From CAYYFX01 sp964471155 (GTDB lineage: Bacteria; ARS69), in the NCBI GenBank assembly GCA_964471155.1, contig CAYYFX010000006.1, positions 13,653-77,652 of the forward strand: a DNA stretch of 64,000 bases, in the 5' to 3' direction. The notes beneath the pieces were generated by a model, which saw nothing but the letters and a program-made list of their open reading frames with translations, was not told the DNA's origin and made no database searches. A program made the translations under genes and the position numbers. Below are positions 49,941-58,612 of the stretch, piece by piece; the first letter of the stretch is position 1; each line of letters starts with the position of its first letter.

Positions 49941-51292
49941 GGCACGTCGTTCAGGCGGCGCAGCCGATCGAGCCGGAGGATGCCGTCGTAGCCCCACGTG
50001 AGGCCGGTCACCTCCGCGCGGGACACCACGGTCGCGCGCGTGCACACGAGCGGCTCCGGCAGCGCGGCGCCCCCGGGAGCGAGGGCCTCGATCCGCCGGC
50101 GCTGGTGCGCGGCGACCGCCGGTCCGCGCGCGAGCCCGAGGACCACGGGCGCCTCGCCGAGCGCCGCCGCCTGCGTGACGCCCTCGGCATGCCGCGGCGC
50201 CACGACCACCGGTCCGAGGTCCCGCGCCCAGCGCGAGGCGATGCGCTCCGCCAGGGTCACCGCGTCCGCATCCGGCGCCGGCGCCACGAGCGAGCGCGAT
50301 GCCGCGATCCTCGTCGCGTCGGGACCGCGCGCGACCGCCCCGGTCCCGTCCAGGGGATCGAGCAGGATCGAGTCCGCCGGCCGCGCCGTGGAGCGGAGCA
50401 CCTGTTCCGCGAGCTCGCGGCGCACGTCGTCCGGCGGGCCGGCGGGCCATGCGGTCGTGGCGGACACGAGGTACGACCGGCTCCACGGGAGCGGCGTGAG
50501 ACGGACATCGGCCAGCGCGGCGAAGTGGGCGAGCGCGGCGCGCTGCCGCGTCACGAGGAGGTCCACGTCCGGCAGCATCGCGTCGCGCGGGTCGGCCTTC
50601 GGCATGAGCACGAAGCGCACCTCGCCGGCGGCGTCCTCCACGGACCAGACGGTGCGATCCCGCTCGTACCGGTCCCGGATCGCGCGGCCGCGCGTGCCGC
50701 CCGGCCAACCGCGCGGCGCGGAGCGGTACACGGCGAACTCGTCCGTGGCCAGCAGCCGCGGCAGGTCCGGATCCGCCGCGGCCAGCCGGATCGTCAGGGT
50801 GAGGCCCGACGCCGTGACGTCGCGCAGGAGCACATCCCGCCACAGGGCGAAGCGGGCCGGGTCGCCGCGGGCGATGCGGCGACTCCGGCGCCACGCCTCG
50901 AGCACGCCCGACGCGGACACGGGGCCGCCATCCGTGAAGAGCGCGCCCTCGCGGATCCGGAACGTCCAGGTCAGCCCGCCGTCCTCGCTGCCCCACGACT
51001 CCGCAAGCGCGGGCACGGGGTCGCCCGAGCAGTCGACGTCCGTCAGCCCCTCGTACACGTGGCGGAAGACGAGGGCCTCGGAGTCGTTGATCGGCGACGG
51101 CACGTTCTCGGGGCGGATGCTCTCCAGGAGCGCCACCGTGAGCACCCCGGTCGGGCCGCCGGCGTCCACCGGCACATCCGGACACCACGCGGGCGGCGCC
51201 GGCCGGGGCGCCGTGCCGCCGCAGCCGGCCAGCAGCAGCGCCGCCAGCAGGCGGGGCGGAGGAAGGGCGAGGGAGGCTCGGCGGCGGTTCAC
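49937..51292 (-). CDS. family 5 solute-binding lipoprotein
   Basis: 451 residues from GTG 51292 (in-frame ATG 51328 possible). Lipoprotein signal ends L-L-L-A-G-C. SBP family 5 pattern: E-S-I-R-P-E-N...V-F-R-H-V-Y-E-G-L-T-D, P-A-L-A-E-S-W, W-T-F-R-I-R-E-G-A-L-F-T-D-G. Shorter than the typical ~500-540 residues, and no ABC permease genes are near. Coupled to the kinase, it probably feeds ligand information to the sensor. Confidence 0.82.
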   Translation of the reverse strand: MNRRRASLALPPPRLLAALLLAGCGGTAPRPAPPAWCPDVPVDAGGPTGVLTVALLESIRPENVPSPINDSEALVFRHVYEGLTDVDCSGDPVPALAESWGSEDGGLTWTFRIREGALFTDGGPVSASGVLEAWRRSRRIARGDPARFALWRDVLLRDVTASGLTLTIRLAAADPDLPRLLATDEFAVYRSAPRGWPGGTRGRAIRDRYERDRTVWSVEDAAGEVRFVLMPKADPRDAMLPDVDLLVTRQRAALAHFAALADVRLTPLPWSRSYLVSATTAWPAGPPDDVRRELAEQVLRSTARPADSILLDPLDGTGAVARGPDATRIAASRSLVAPAPDADAVTLAERIASRWARDLGPVVVAPRHAEGVTQAAALGEAPVVLGLARGPAVAAHQRRRIEALAPGGAALPEPLVCTRATVVSRAEVTGLTWGYDGILRLDRLRRLNDVP

Positions 51293-51365
51293 GCCGCCAT
51301 CCTCGCACCGGGGCGGCGCTTTGACCATGCCCTCCCCCGCAGGGCGGCGACGCGCACCGCCCGGA

Positions 51366-52220
51366 TCAACGCTTCGTGGCCACGACCTCCAGGTACTCGC
51401 CGGGCGCCACGAACGTTCCGTCGAGCGCCACGTTGCGCGCGTCCAGGAGCGCCAGCAGGTCCCGTTCGAGCGCCGCCTGGCCCTCGCGCGGGAGCGCCGC
51501 GAACGCGCGCAGCACGGGGCCGTAGTAGGCGCGGAAGATCTCGAGGAAGTGCACGGGCGAGCGGTACCGGAACGCGAAGTGGTGCCGCGCCACCCGGAGG
51601 TCCACCGTCGACCCCGGCAGCAGCTCCGCGAGCCGCGCCTCCGTCCCCCACTGCGCCGGCGACCTCAGTCCCGCCGGCGGCGGCACGTGCCGGCCCACCA
51701 CGCGGAACATCTCGCCGATGAACCCCTCGGGTGTCCAGTTCGCCAGCGCCACGCGGCCGCCGCGCCGGCACACGCGCAGCATCTCCGCGGCCGTGCGCTC
51801 CTGGTCCGGCGCGAACATGGCGCCGAACACGGAGAGGACGACGTCGAACGACTCGTCGTCGAAGGGCAGGTTCTCGGCGTCGGCCTCGCGGATCCGCAGG
51901 TCGAAGCCGTCCGCGGCCGCGCGACGGCGCGTGCCCGCGAGGAGGGCCGGCACGTAGTCCGACGCGGTCACGTTCGCCCAGCGGCGCGCCGCCGCGAGCG
52001 ACGCGTTCCCGTTGCCGGCCGCCACGTCCAGGACGGCCTCGCCGCCGCGCACGTCCGCCGCTTCGCACAGGGTCTCGCCGACGATCTGCAGCGAGCGGCC
52101 GATGACGGCGTAGTCGCCGGACGCCCACGTCTCGCGCTGCACGCTCTTGATGCGCCACAGGTCCGGGCCGATCGGCTGCGCCGGGACGGCCGGCGCGGCA
52201 AGGCGGGATTCGGTGTTCAT
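51366..52220 (-). CDS. class I SAM-dependent methyltransferase
   Basis: 284 residues. SAM-binding V-L-D-V-A-A-G-N-G-N-A-S near 63-74, followed by A-S-D-Y-V-P-A-L-L and F-D-D-E-S-F-D-V-V-L-S. ATG 52220 is preceded by AGGAGCGACC. The S-G-D-Y-A-V-I-G and H-H-F-A-F-R-Y-R-S-P segments mark a common, uncharacterised subgroup. Substrate unknown. Confidence 0.86.
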   Translation of the reverse strand: MNTESRLAAPAVPAQPIGPDLWRIKSVQRETWASGDYAVIGRSLQIVGETLCEAADVRGGEAVLDVAAGNGNASLAAARRWANVTASDYVPALLAGTRRRAAADGFDLRIREADAENLPFDDESFDVVLSVFGAMFAPDQERTAAEMLRVCRRGGRVALANWTPEGFIGEMFRVVGRHVPPPAGLRSPAQWGTEARLAELLPGSTVDLRVARHHFAFRYRSPVHFLEIFRAYYGPVLRAFAALPREGQAALERDLLALLDARNVALDGTFVAPGEYLEVVATKR

Positions 52221-52404
52221 GGTCGCTCCTTCGTGGTGAGTGGGCTCGCCGGGGATCGGCCCCTCGCCGTCCCGCGCTGACTGGGGGAATACGCCGGCGG
52301 GGGCCCGGCCGAACAGGAGTGGCCGCGCGTCCGGGAGGAAGCGCACGGGCATGCCGCCGGCGACGTGGCGGAGGCCGCGGCGGGGTGCACACGGCCCGCA
52401 GGGT

Positions 52405-52989
52405 TCAGGGCCGGCGTTCCAGGTGCCGGAGCACCGCTTTCCCGCGCGGAGCCAGCTCGTAGCCGCACGGCAGGCTGGTCGTCAGCCCGAGGTTCTTCAG
52501 CTTGCGGACGGCGGGCTTCAGCCACTCGCGCTCCACCCCGAGGCGTTCGGCCAGCGCCGCCGCCACGAGGCCGGGGTGGCGCTCGATCGCGCGCAGTACC
52601 CTGAGCGTCCAGGCGCCGTGGGCGGACGCCGCGTCGAGGCGCCGCAGACGGGCGCGAAGCGCCGCCAGGTCGTCCCCGCCCAGGGCGTCTTGGTCACGCA
52701 GGGCGATCCGCGGATCGGCACCGCCGTATCGGACCTCGATGCGGTAGATCTCGCCCTCGTGCCCATCGAGCCGCTCCCGCAGCGCGGACAGGGACTCGAA
52801 TCCCGCGTCCGTCGCATCGCGCGCGGTGAGCCGGGCGCGGTCCCGCGTCTCGACCCGTCCGATCGCGAGGACGCCGATCGCCGTCGTAAGCGAACCACCC
52901 GCCTTCACGGTGGGTCGTCGCCACCGCCGGAAGACGACGCGCACCGCGCCGGACCGGATGGCTTCGAGCTCGGCGCGCTTCAGCAGCAT
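52405..52989 (-). CDS. ASCH/PUA-like and winged-helix protein
   Basis: 194 residues. The N-terminal half begins M-L-L-K-R-A-E-L-E-A-I-R-S-G and has R-R-W-R-R-P near 22-27, consistent with a PUA/ASCH-like RNA-binding barrel. The C-terminal half (about 125-190) is a winged helix: A-L-A-E-R-L-G-V-E-R-E-W-L-K-P-A-V-R-K-L-K-style sequence. Such a combination suggests RNA or DNA binding. Overlaps the methyltransferase gene upstream by 10 bases. Confidence 0.6.
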   Translation of the reverse strand: MLLKRAELEAIRSGAVRVVFRRWRRPTVKAGGSLTTAIGVLAIGRVETRDRARLTARDATDAGFESLSALRERLDGHEGEIYRIEVRYGGADPRIALRDQDALGGDDLAALRARLRRLDAASAHGAWTLRVLRAIERHPGLVAAALAERLGVEREWLKPAVRKLKNLGLTTSLPCGYELAPRGKAVLRHLERRP

Positions 52990-53720
52990 GCAGGGACCGG
53001 CCGCAGCACGTAGATCGTCCACGGGGCGACGGTGCGCTCGCTCACCCACTCGCGGCCGTCGTCCGCGGCCGCGAGCGGCCGTTCCATCCGCTCCACATCC
53101 ACCCCCGCGACCCGGTACACCTCGCGGTAGGACTCGTCCGTCCAGACGATGTCCTCGACGGGGCGACGGTCCGGCACGTCCAGCATCACGATCCTCACGC
53201 GGTCGCCGCTGCGGGCCGCGCGATTCTCCGGGAAGTCCCGCGTGGAGAACGACGCCCACTCGTTCACGTAGATCTCCGGCGACGAGACGATCGTCACGAT
53301 GCGCCCGCCCGGCGCCAGCGCGCGCGCGAGCCCCGCGAACAGCGACGCCTTGCGCTCGAAGCCGGGAATGTTGTCGAAGGTGAACGCGGCGAACACGAGG
53401 TCGAAGGCGCCGGCGGGCAGGTCGCCGGGATCGCCGTCCGGGACGAGCCGGTAGTCCCCCTCCGGATCCCGCGCGCGCGCCTGCGCCAGCATCGCCTCGG
53501 CGATGTCGATCCCGGTGACCCCGAAGCCCAGCGCCCGCAGGAACCGCGTGGAGCGGCCCGTCCCGCAGCCGAAGTCCAGCGCCCGCGTTCCCCGCACGTG
53601 CGCCCGCAGGATCGCCGGGACGTCCCGGAACGCCAGGAGGTACGTGCCCGGGAAGTCCAGCCCCGCATACGCCTCGGCGCGCATCCGGTCGTCGTAGACG
53701 TTCCCGAAGGTCCCGCTCAT
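52980..53720 (-). CDS. class I SAM-dependent methyltransferase
   Basis: 246 residues. SAM motif A-L-D-F-G-C-G-T-G-R-S-T near 46-57, G-I-D-I-A-E-A-M-L, D-L-V-F-A-A-F-T-F-D-N-I and A-L-A-P-G-G-R-I-V-T. Small-molecule type. Its 3' end overlaps the ASCH/PUA-like gene. Confidence 0.86.
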   Translation of the reverse strand: MSGTFGNVYDDRMRAEAYAGLDFPGTYLLAFRDVPAILRAHVRGTRALDFGCGTGRSTRFLRALGFGVTGIDIAEAMLAQARARDPEGDYRLVPDGDPGDLPAGAFDLVFAAFTFDNIPGFERKASLFAGLARALAPGGRIVTIVSSPEIYVNEWASFSTRDFPENRAARSGDRVRIVMLDVPDRRPVEDIVWTDESYREVYRVAGVDVERMERPLAAADDGREWVSERTVAPWTIYVLRPVPACC

Positions 53721-53730
53721 CGCGTCCCCG

Positions 53731-54117
53731 TCACCGCACGTCCGCGCCGCGCTCGGCCAGGAGCTGCCGCAGCACGGATCGGTGGCAGCGGGCCTCGTCC
53801 TCGCAGTAGCACCCCACGGAGAAGCTGGCGCCGTGCGACAGTGCGGCCAGCAGGTCCAGCACGCGGCTGTTCTCCGGGCGCGCCATCTCCGCGCGGTACG
53901 TCCTCACGAACGCCGCCCACGCGCGCGGCGAGTCCGCGGCCAGCGCGCGCTTCACGGTGTCGGCGTCCGGCGCGAGGTTCGGCAGCCACACGTCGTACCA
54001 GTTCCCCGACGCGAACTCCGACTTCGGCACGCCGCGCGGCGGCCGGCGCACCGTGCCGATGCGCAGCCCTTCGCCGGGCAGCCGTTCCGATCCGAGACGC
54101 ACGATTCGCACGGGCAT
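53731..54117 (-). CDS. DUF488 family protein
   Basis: 128 residues. V-R-L-G-S-E-R near 6-12, R-R-P-P-R-G-V-P-K near 25-33, L-P-N-L-A-P-D and a late C-Y-C-E-D-E-A-R-C-H-R-S-V-L match DUF488. The Cys/His cluster near the C-terminus is family-typical. Function unknown. Confidence 0.86.
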   Translation of the reverse strand: MPVRIVRLGSERLPGEGLRIGTVRRPPRGVPKSEFASGNWYDVWLPNLAPDADTVKRALAADSPRAWAAFVRTYRAEMARPENSRVLDLLAALSHGASFSVGCYCEDEARCHRSVLRQLLAERGADVR

Positions 54118-54122
54118 GGGCG

Positions 54123-54689
54123 CTAGCGCGGATCGCCTCCGTACAGCGCCTTCACCCGGCCCCACGACGACACGGCCGACTCGTCGACCGACGTGGGCCC
54201 GGAGAGCTGGACCTCGAGCAGGCCGACCGGCACCGGTCCGAGGGGACAGCCGGTGACCGCGAGGTGGAAGTCCGGGAGTGTCCCGCTGTTCGTGAAGCCG
54301 TTGATCGGCATGAAGGACACGATGTCGATGTCGCCCGACAGCGAGAACGTGGCCCCGGAGAGCCCGAAGTGGCAGCAGTGGAGCCACAGGTACAGCGTGG
54401 ACGTCCCCTCGGGCAGTGGACCGTCGTTCAGGGTGGGATCCGTGATGCTCCGGCTGATCGAGAACACGGTGGGACCGTCGATCGTCCCGCACGCGTCCCC
54501 GACCAGGCACGCCTCGCCTGCGGTCGTGCCGTAGCCCTGCCAGCCTTCGGAGTACGTCGGACCCGGAGGGTTGCAGTGGACGTTCGCCATGCTTCCGCCG
54601 GAGGTCGGGCCGAAGCAGAGCTGGGCGGCCGGGGCGCCGTTCGCGAGAAGGAAGAGCCCGGCAAGGACCATCGAGCCGCGCGCGATCAT
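54123..54689 (-). CDS. secreted hypothetical protein with W-G-x-V-K C-terminal motif
   Basis: 188 residues with a signal peptide (about 1-22). The mature part is Gly/Ser/Cys-rich and likely all-beta. It ends S-S-W-G-R-V-K-A-L-Y-G followed by G-D-P-R, closely like the T-W-G-S-I-K-A-R-F-R terminus of the beta-helix protein at 29564. Likely exported; function unknown. Confidence 0.72.
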   Translation of the reverse strand: MIARGSMVLAGLFLLANGAPAAQLCFGPTSGGSMANVHCNPPGPTYSEGWQGYGTTAGEACLVGDACGTIDGPTVFSISRSITDPTLNDGPLPEGTSTLYLWLHCCHFGLSGATFSLSGDIDIVSFMPINGFTNSGTLPDFHLAVTGCPLGPVPVGLLEVQLSGPTSVDESAVSSWGRVKALYGGDPR

Positions 54690-54754
54690 GAGGCACCTCC
54701 CCGAGAGAGCCGTTCCATGATGCGCCTTCCCGCGCGCCCGGGGCAAGCGCGCCG

Positions 54755-55027
54755 TCACAGCCGGGGAACGACCGCCGCGGACGCCTCCGCCGAGGTCATG
54801 ACCGGGATCACCTCGAATTCCACGAGGTCCGCCCACTGCGCCATCCACCGGTCGAGAAGCGCGCGATCGGCGGTCTCCATGACCTGGTAGCAGGTGGCGA
54901 GGTCCTCCGTGACCCAGCTCGACACGTACGTCAACCCCTCCGGGGCCAGGCGGCCCTTCTCGCGGAAGCGCCGGTACACCGGCACGGGGTCGCCGCCCCG
55001 GAAGCGCTCGATGATCATGAACAGCAT
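54755..55027 (-). CDS. DUF3303-type small protein
   Basis: 90 residues: M-L-F-M-I-I-E-R-F-R at the start, P-V-Y-R-R-F-R-E-K-G-R, then a Y-V-S-S-W-V strand and C-Y-Q-V-M-E-T near 47. This is the DUF3303 layout, a ferredoxin-like single domain. Function unknown. Confidence 0.82.
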   Translation of the reverse strand: MLFMIIERFRGGDPVPVYRRFREKGRLAPEGLTYVSSWVTEDLATCYQVMETADRALLDRWMAQWADLVEFEVIPVMTSAEASAAVVPRL

Positions 55028-55060
55028 CCTGCAGCGCCTTTCGTGGTGCGGGTGGATTCG

Positions 55061-55495
55061 TCAGCGGATGATCAGCGTGGACAGCATCACGGCGATCCGC
55101 GTCTCGCCGCCGGCCGCGCGCGCCAGGACCTCGGCCTGGCACACCGTGAGCGTCCGACCGGGGCGCAGCACGCGTCCCTTCGCCACGAACTCCTCGCCCA
55201 CCGCGGGCGCGAGCAGGTTCACCTTGAACTCGACCGCCAGCACGTCCGAACCCGGAGGCGCCAGGGTGAACGCCGCGTACCCGTTGGCGGAGTCGGCCAG
55301 GCTCGCCACGGCGCCCGCGTGCCAGAAGCCGTTCTGCTGCGTGAACCGCGGCGCGAAGGGCGCGGTGAGGTCCACCTCGCCCGGGGCAACGTGCGTCATG
55401 CGCGCACCCAGCGTGGTCATGTGCGCCTGGCGCGCGAGGCTCTCGCGGATGGCCTCCGCGTATTCGGGATTCGCCGACTCGAAGGGGGGCGTCAC
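55061..55495 (-). CDS. PaaI-type hotdog thioesterase
   Basis: 144 residues. Hotdog fold with Q-N-G-F-W-H-A-G-A-V-A-S-L-A-D-S-A near 54-70, where the Asp and His-Gly pattern matches PaaI/DUF4442 thioesterases, followed by E-F-K-V-N-L-L. Hydrolyses acyl-CoA thioesters in the family. GTG 55495 overlaps the VOC gene's stop (GTGA). Confidence 0.84.
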   Translation of the reverse strand: MTPPFESANPEYAEAIRESLARQAHMTTLGARMTHVAPGEVDLTAPFAPRFTQQNGFWHAGAVASLADSANGYAAFTLAPPGSDVLAVEFKVNLLAPAVGEEFVAKGRVLRPGRTLTVCQAEVLARAAGGETRIAVMLSTLIIR

Positions 55496-55830
55496 GCGCC
55501 GCTCACGCTGCACTCCGCGCCGTCCGTGTCCAGGAAGCGCGCCAGCTTCGTCCCATGCAGGTCCGTCGGCGGCAGCGTGAACGCCACGCCGCGGGCGGTG
55601 AGCGTCGCGTGGAACGCCCCGATGTCCTCCACGCGGAACCCCACCTGGCACTTTCCCGGCGGATTCGCGTCCGACGCGGCGTGCAGCGCCAGGGTGGTGC
55701 CGCCCGTCTCGAACTCCGTCCACTCCGGCGACCGGAAGCGCAGCTTCAGCCCCAGGTCCGTCTCGTGGAAGCGGATGGCCTCATCCATGTCCGCGACGAA
55801 CTTGATCACGTGGGAAAGCGTCGTGGCCAC
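55492..55830 (-). CDS. VOC family protein
   Basis: 112 residues from GTG 55830 (GAGGAGGGG upstream). Single VOC module: L-S-H-V-I-K-F-V-A-D-M-D-E-A-I near 5-19, T-L-A-L-H-A near 47, K-C-Q-V-G-F-R-V, ending F-L-D-T-D-G-A-E-C-S. Glyoxalase/bleomycin-resistance fold. Coupled to the thioesterase. Confidence 0.83.
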   Translation of the reverse strand: MATTLSHVIKFVADMDEAIRFHETDLGLKLRFRSPEWTEFETGGTTLALHAASDANPPGKCQVGFRVEDIGAFHATLTARGVAFTLPPTDLHGTKLARFLDTDGAECSVSGA

Positions 55831-55941
55831 GTCGCCCCTCCTCGTTCGTGGTACGGCATGATGAACCGGCGGAGCGAGGCGATGCAACATCCGGGTGCCG
55901 CCGGCCTCCGGCGAGGATCGCGTCGAGGATCCCGGGGGTGA

Positions 55942-56979
55942 TCACGGCAGGTCCGGCCACAGCGCCTCCGCCTCCTCCCGCGTCAGCTCGAACACCTTCG
56001 CCGGCGTCCCCGCGCGGATCACGCCGAAGTCCACGAGCTCGTCCCCGACGAACCGGATGCCCAGCTTCTCCTTCACGCGGATGGCGCCCGTGTTCCGCGC
56101 CGGCGTCTTGAACAGGATCCGCATCAGGTCGAAGCGGCGCAGGAAGAGGCGACACGCGAGCGGGTACGACCGCAGGGCGATGCCCCGGCCGCGCGACTCC
56201 GCGCTCCACAGGTGCGCGTGGAAGATGCCGTGGTCGCCCTCGACCAGCGGGTTGATCGTGTGCATGCCGACGGGCCGGCCGTCGAGAAGGATCGCCAGCG
56301 TGTTCAGCTTCGATACGTCCGCCGCCGCCGCCTCGCGTATGCGCTTCCGGAGGGACTCCTCGAAGGGGCCTTCCTGCGGCATCCTCGCGAGGTCCACGCC
56401 CATGGACTCCAGGAACGCCGGGGGCGAACGGAACCAGTAGTCCATCACCGCGGGGATGTCGGCCTCGTCGAGGTCCCGCACGGTGACCGCGCCCGGCGGC
56501 GCGGCGCGGCGCACGACCTTCTCGTAGCGCCACACCTCCAGCGCGAGCGGCCCCTGGTCGGTCTCCGCGTGCGTGACCGTCGTGCCGACGCGGCGCCACC
56601 CGTGCTTCTCGTAGAAGCGCGCGGCCCGCTCGTTGCCGATGACGCACGCCAGCCATGCCGTCTCCACGCCGCGCGCGGCGAGGACGGCCTCCGCGTCGTC
56701 GATCAGCGCCGCCGCCACGCCGGTCCCGCGCGCCTCGGCGGCGACGTAGAGCTGATCCAGCTTCTCCCCGGTCAGATAGTAGAAGCCCACCGGCGCCCCG
56801 GGCGGCCCGACGACGCGCACCCTCGGAAGTGCCGCCTGCATCCGACCGGCGAAGCTCCCGGGCGTCCGGAGTCGCGCGAACGAGGCGGGCACGATGGCGG
56901 CGTGCGCGTCCCGCCACCCGTCGTGCCAGAGCCGCGCGAGGTGCGCCGCCTCGCCGGCGTCCGCGTTCCTCACGTCCAT
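55942..56979 (-). CDS. tandem GNAT acetyltransferase
   Basis: 345 residues containing two GNAT domains. The first (about 1-155) has Y-V-A-A-E-A-R-G-T-G-V-A-A-A-L, then N-E-R-A-A-R-F-Y-E-K-H-G-W. The second (about 165-345) has H-L-W-S-A-E-S-R-G-R-G-I-A and ends with K-E-K-L-G-I-R-F. Dual GNATs can have one inactive half. Substrate unknown. Confidence 0.83.
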   Translation of the reverse strand: MDVRNADAGEAAHLARLWHDGWRDAHAAIVPASFARLRTPGSFAGRMQAALPRVRVVGPPGAPVGFYYLTGEKLDQLYVAAEARGTGVAAALIDDAEAVLAARGVETAWLACVIGNERAARFYEKHGWRRVGTTVTHAETDQGPLALEVWRYEKVVRRAAPPGAVTVRDLDEADIPAVMDYWFRSPPAFLESMGVDLARMPQEGPFEESLRKRIREAAAADVSKLNTLAILLDGRPVGMHTINPLVEGDHGIFHAHLWSAESRGRGIALRSYPLACRLFLRRFDLMRILFKTPARNTGAIRVKEKLGIRFVGDELVDFGVIRAGTPAKVFELTREEAEALWPDLP

Positions 56980-56998
56980 GGACGTCCTCCCGTGCGCG

Positions 56999-57532
56999 TC
57001 ACGCCGCCGCGCACTTCCGCACCGTGTCCCACGTGCGCGTGGTGACCTCGTCGCCGAACGTCTTCCCGATGAGCTGCATGAACACGGGGCCGCGCGGGCT
57101 CGGCTCGTAGGCGAGGAACGCCTCGCGCCCCTGCACCGCCAGGATCCGCGCGCCGTCCCGCTCGATCGGCAGCGCCAGCCTGCCGCGGAGCGGCCTGTCC
57201 AGGAACGTGACCACGCGCTTCGCGTTCGCGGGAAGCCGGAACCCGCGGAACGGGTCCGCCTCGAGCAGCGCGTCGAGCGCCGCGGTGGAACGGAGGATCG
57301 TGTGGAACGTCCGGTCCAGCTCGTTCTCCATGGCCGCCCGGATCCGCCGCAGGAGGGCCGCCTCCGTCGCGACGCGCGTCGTGAACGCCACGTTGCCGGT
57401 GCCGAGGACGGTCCTCACGTCGTCGAAGCCGGCGGACTCGAAGCAACGCCGCAACTCCGCCATCTTCGCGTTCATCGGGGTCACGCCGCGAAGGAACGCC
57501 ACGTAGCGGGGCATCCGCGGCGGGTCAGACAT
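56999..57532 (-). CDS. DUF1697 family protein
   Basis: 177 residues. Y-V-A-F-L-R-G-V-T near 10-18, L-R-R-C-F-E-S-A-G-F and V-L-G-T-G-N-V-A-F match DUF1697. Function unknown. The start may instead be M7 (M-P-R-Y-V). Overlaps the next VOC gene by 8 bases. Confidence 0.86.
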   Translation of the reverse strand: MSDPPRMPRYVAFLRGVTPMNAKMAELRRCFESAGFDDVRTVLGTGNVAFTTRVATEAALLRRIRAAMENELDRTFHTILRSTAALDALLEADPFRGFRLPANAKRVVTFLDRPLRGRLALPIERDGARILAVQGREAFLAYEPSPRGPVFMQLIGKTFGDEVTTRTWDTVRKCAAA

Positions 57533-57896
57533 GCTGGTCCACGAGCACCGGATTCCCGTCCGGGTCCACGACGATGAAGTGCGCGGGCCCCGAGCCGCTC
57601 TCGTCCGCCTCCTGCTGGAATGTCACCCCCCGGGCGCCGAGCTGCCGCTGCAGCTCGCGGACGTCGGTGAACGACGGCAGCTTCTGGGCGCCCTGGTCCC
57701 AGCCCGGGTTGAACGTGAGGATGTTGCGTTCGAACATCCCCTGGAAGAGCCCGATCACGGTGCTCCCGTTCTTCAGGATCAGCCAGCCCTGCGCGGCGTC
57801 GCCGCCGAGCGCGGCGAAGCCCAGCTTCTCGTAGAAGGACTTCGACGCCTGGAGATCCTTCACGGCCAGGCTGACGGAGAAGGCACCGAGTTCCAT
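57525..57896 (-). CDS. VOC family protein
   Basis: 123 residues from ATG 57896 (GAGGT upstream). VOC features: S-V-S-L-A-V-K-D-L-Q-A-S-K-S-F-Y-E-K-L-G-F near 7-27 and closing V-V-D-P-D-G-N-P-V-L-V. The frame stays open upstream to 58058, with an apparent signal-like stretch, probably unrelated. Confidence 0.84.
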   Translation of the reverse strand: MELGAFSVSLAVKDLQASKSFYEKLGFAALGGDAAQGWLILKNGSTVIGLFQGMFERNILTFNPGWDQGAQKLPSFTDVRELQRQLGARGVTFQQEADESGSGPAHFIVVDPDGNPVLVDQHV

Positions 57897-58058
57897 GCGT
57901 GACCTCGCGGAGGGGGGAGAAGGAGTTCGGCGCGAGAATGACCGTTCCGATGCCCGAGCAGCAAGCGTGAACAAGACACCGGCCGGGACGCCGGACACCC
58001 TCGCACCGGCCGCGATCACGACGAGCGCGACAGCGGCGGAGGTTTTCCAGCGCCCCAT
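57897..58058 (-). other. signal-peptide-like open stretch in frame with the VOC gene
   Basis: From ATG 58058 (GGGAGA 7 bases upstream) the frame reads M-G-R-W-K-T-S-A-A-V-A-L-V-V-I-A-A-G, a good export signal, then loses similarity and runs into the VOC start. Either a remnant of a secreted-protein gene or an N-terminal extension. Confidence 0.3.
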
Positions 58059-58085
58059 GGCACCGTCTCCCGCGATCGCGCGCAA

Positions 58086-58448
58086 CTACCCCTGCTCGTC
58101 CAGGGGCCGCGCCTCGCACTCGCCTTCGAAGTCCGGCCAGTGCTCGAGGTGCAGCTCCATGAACCTGCGGGCCACCTCCCGGGCGTGCTCCGGCGACTTG
58201 ACCTCAAGGATCGCGTAGCCGCCGACCAGCTCCTTCGCCTCGGTGAAGGGGCCGTCCGTGAGCCGCAGCTTGCGCCCGCTCTGGCGTACCCGGAAGCCCT
58301 CCGCGCTCGGCTTGAGGCCGGCGGTGTCCTTCAGGATGCCGCTCTTGAAGCTCTCCTCCACGTACTTGCCCATGGCATCCATCAGGCCCTGCGGGATCGG
58401 CTGGGAGCGGATGTCCTCGGTGTGCTTGATCATCATCAGGTACTTCAT
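58086..58448 (-). CDS. YciI family (DGPF) protein
   Basis: 120 residues. M-K-Y-L-M-M-I-K-H-T-E start, L-T-D-G-P-F-T-E-A-K-E-L-V-G-G-Y near 63-78 (the DGPF motif) and E-V-K-S-P-E-H-A close to the end. ATG 58448 has AAGGAG. Often next to an ECF sigma factor; none is adjacent here. Confidence 0.88.
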   Translation of the reverse strand: MKYLMMIKHTEDIRSQPIPQGLMDAMGKYVEESFKSGILKDTAGLKPSAEGFRVRQSGRKLRLTDGPFTEAKELVGGYAILEVKSPEHAREVARRFMELHLEHWPDFEGECEARPLDEQG

Positions 58449-58612
58449 GCGTGTCTCCTTCGTGCGGCGGACCGCAAGTCGTTGGGTGTGCGGACCTTGG
58501 ACGCGGCGCCGGCCCACGTGGCGGGCGCCCGCTCCCCGGCCTTCACCTGCTCGTCGTCCGGCGATCCTCGCAATCGACATCGCGCGGCGTGCGGAGGCAT
58601 CCCCCGGTCGGA

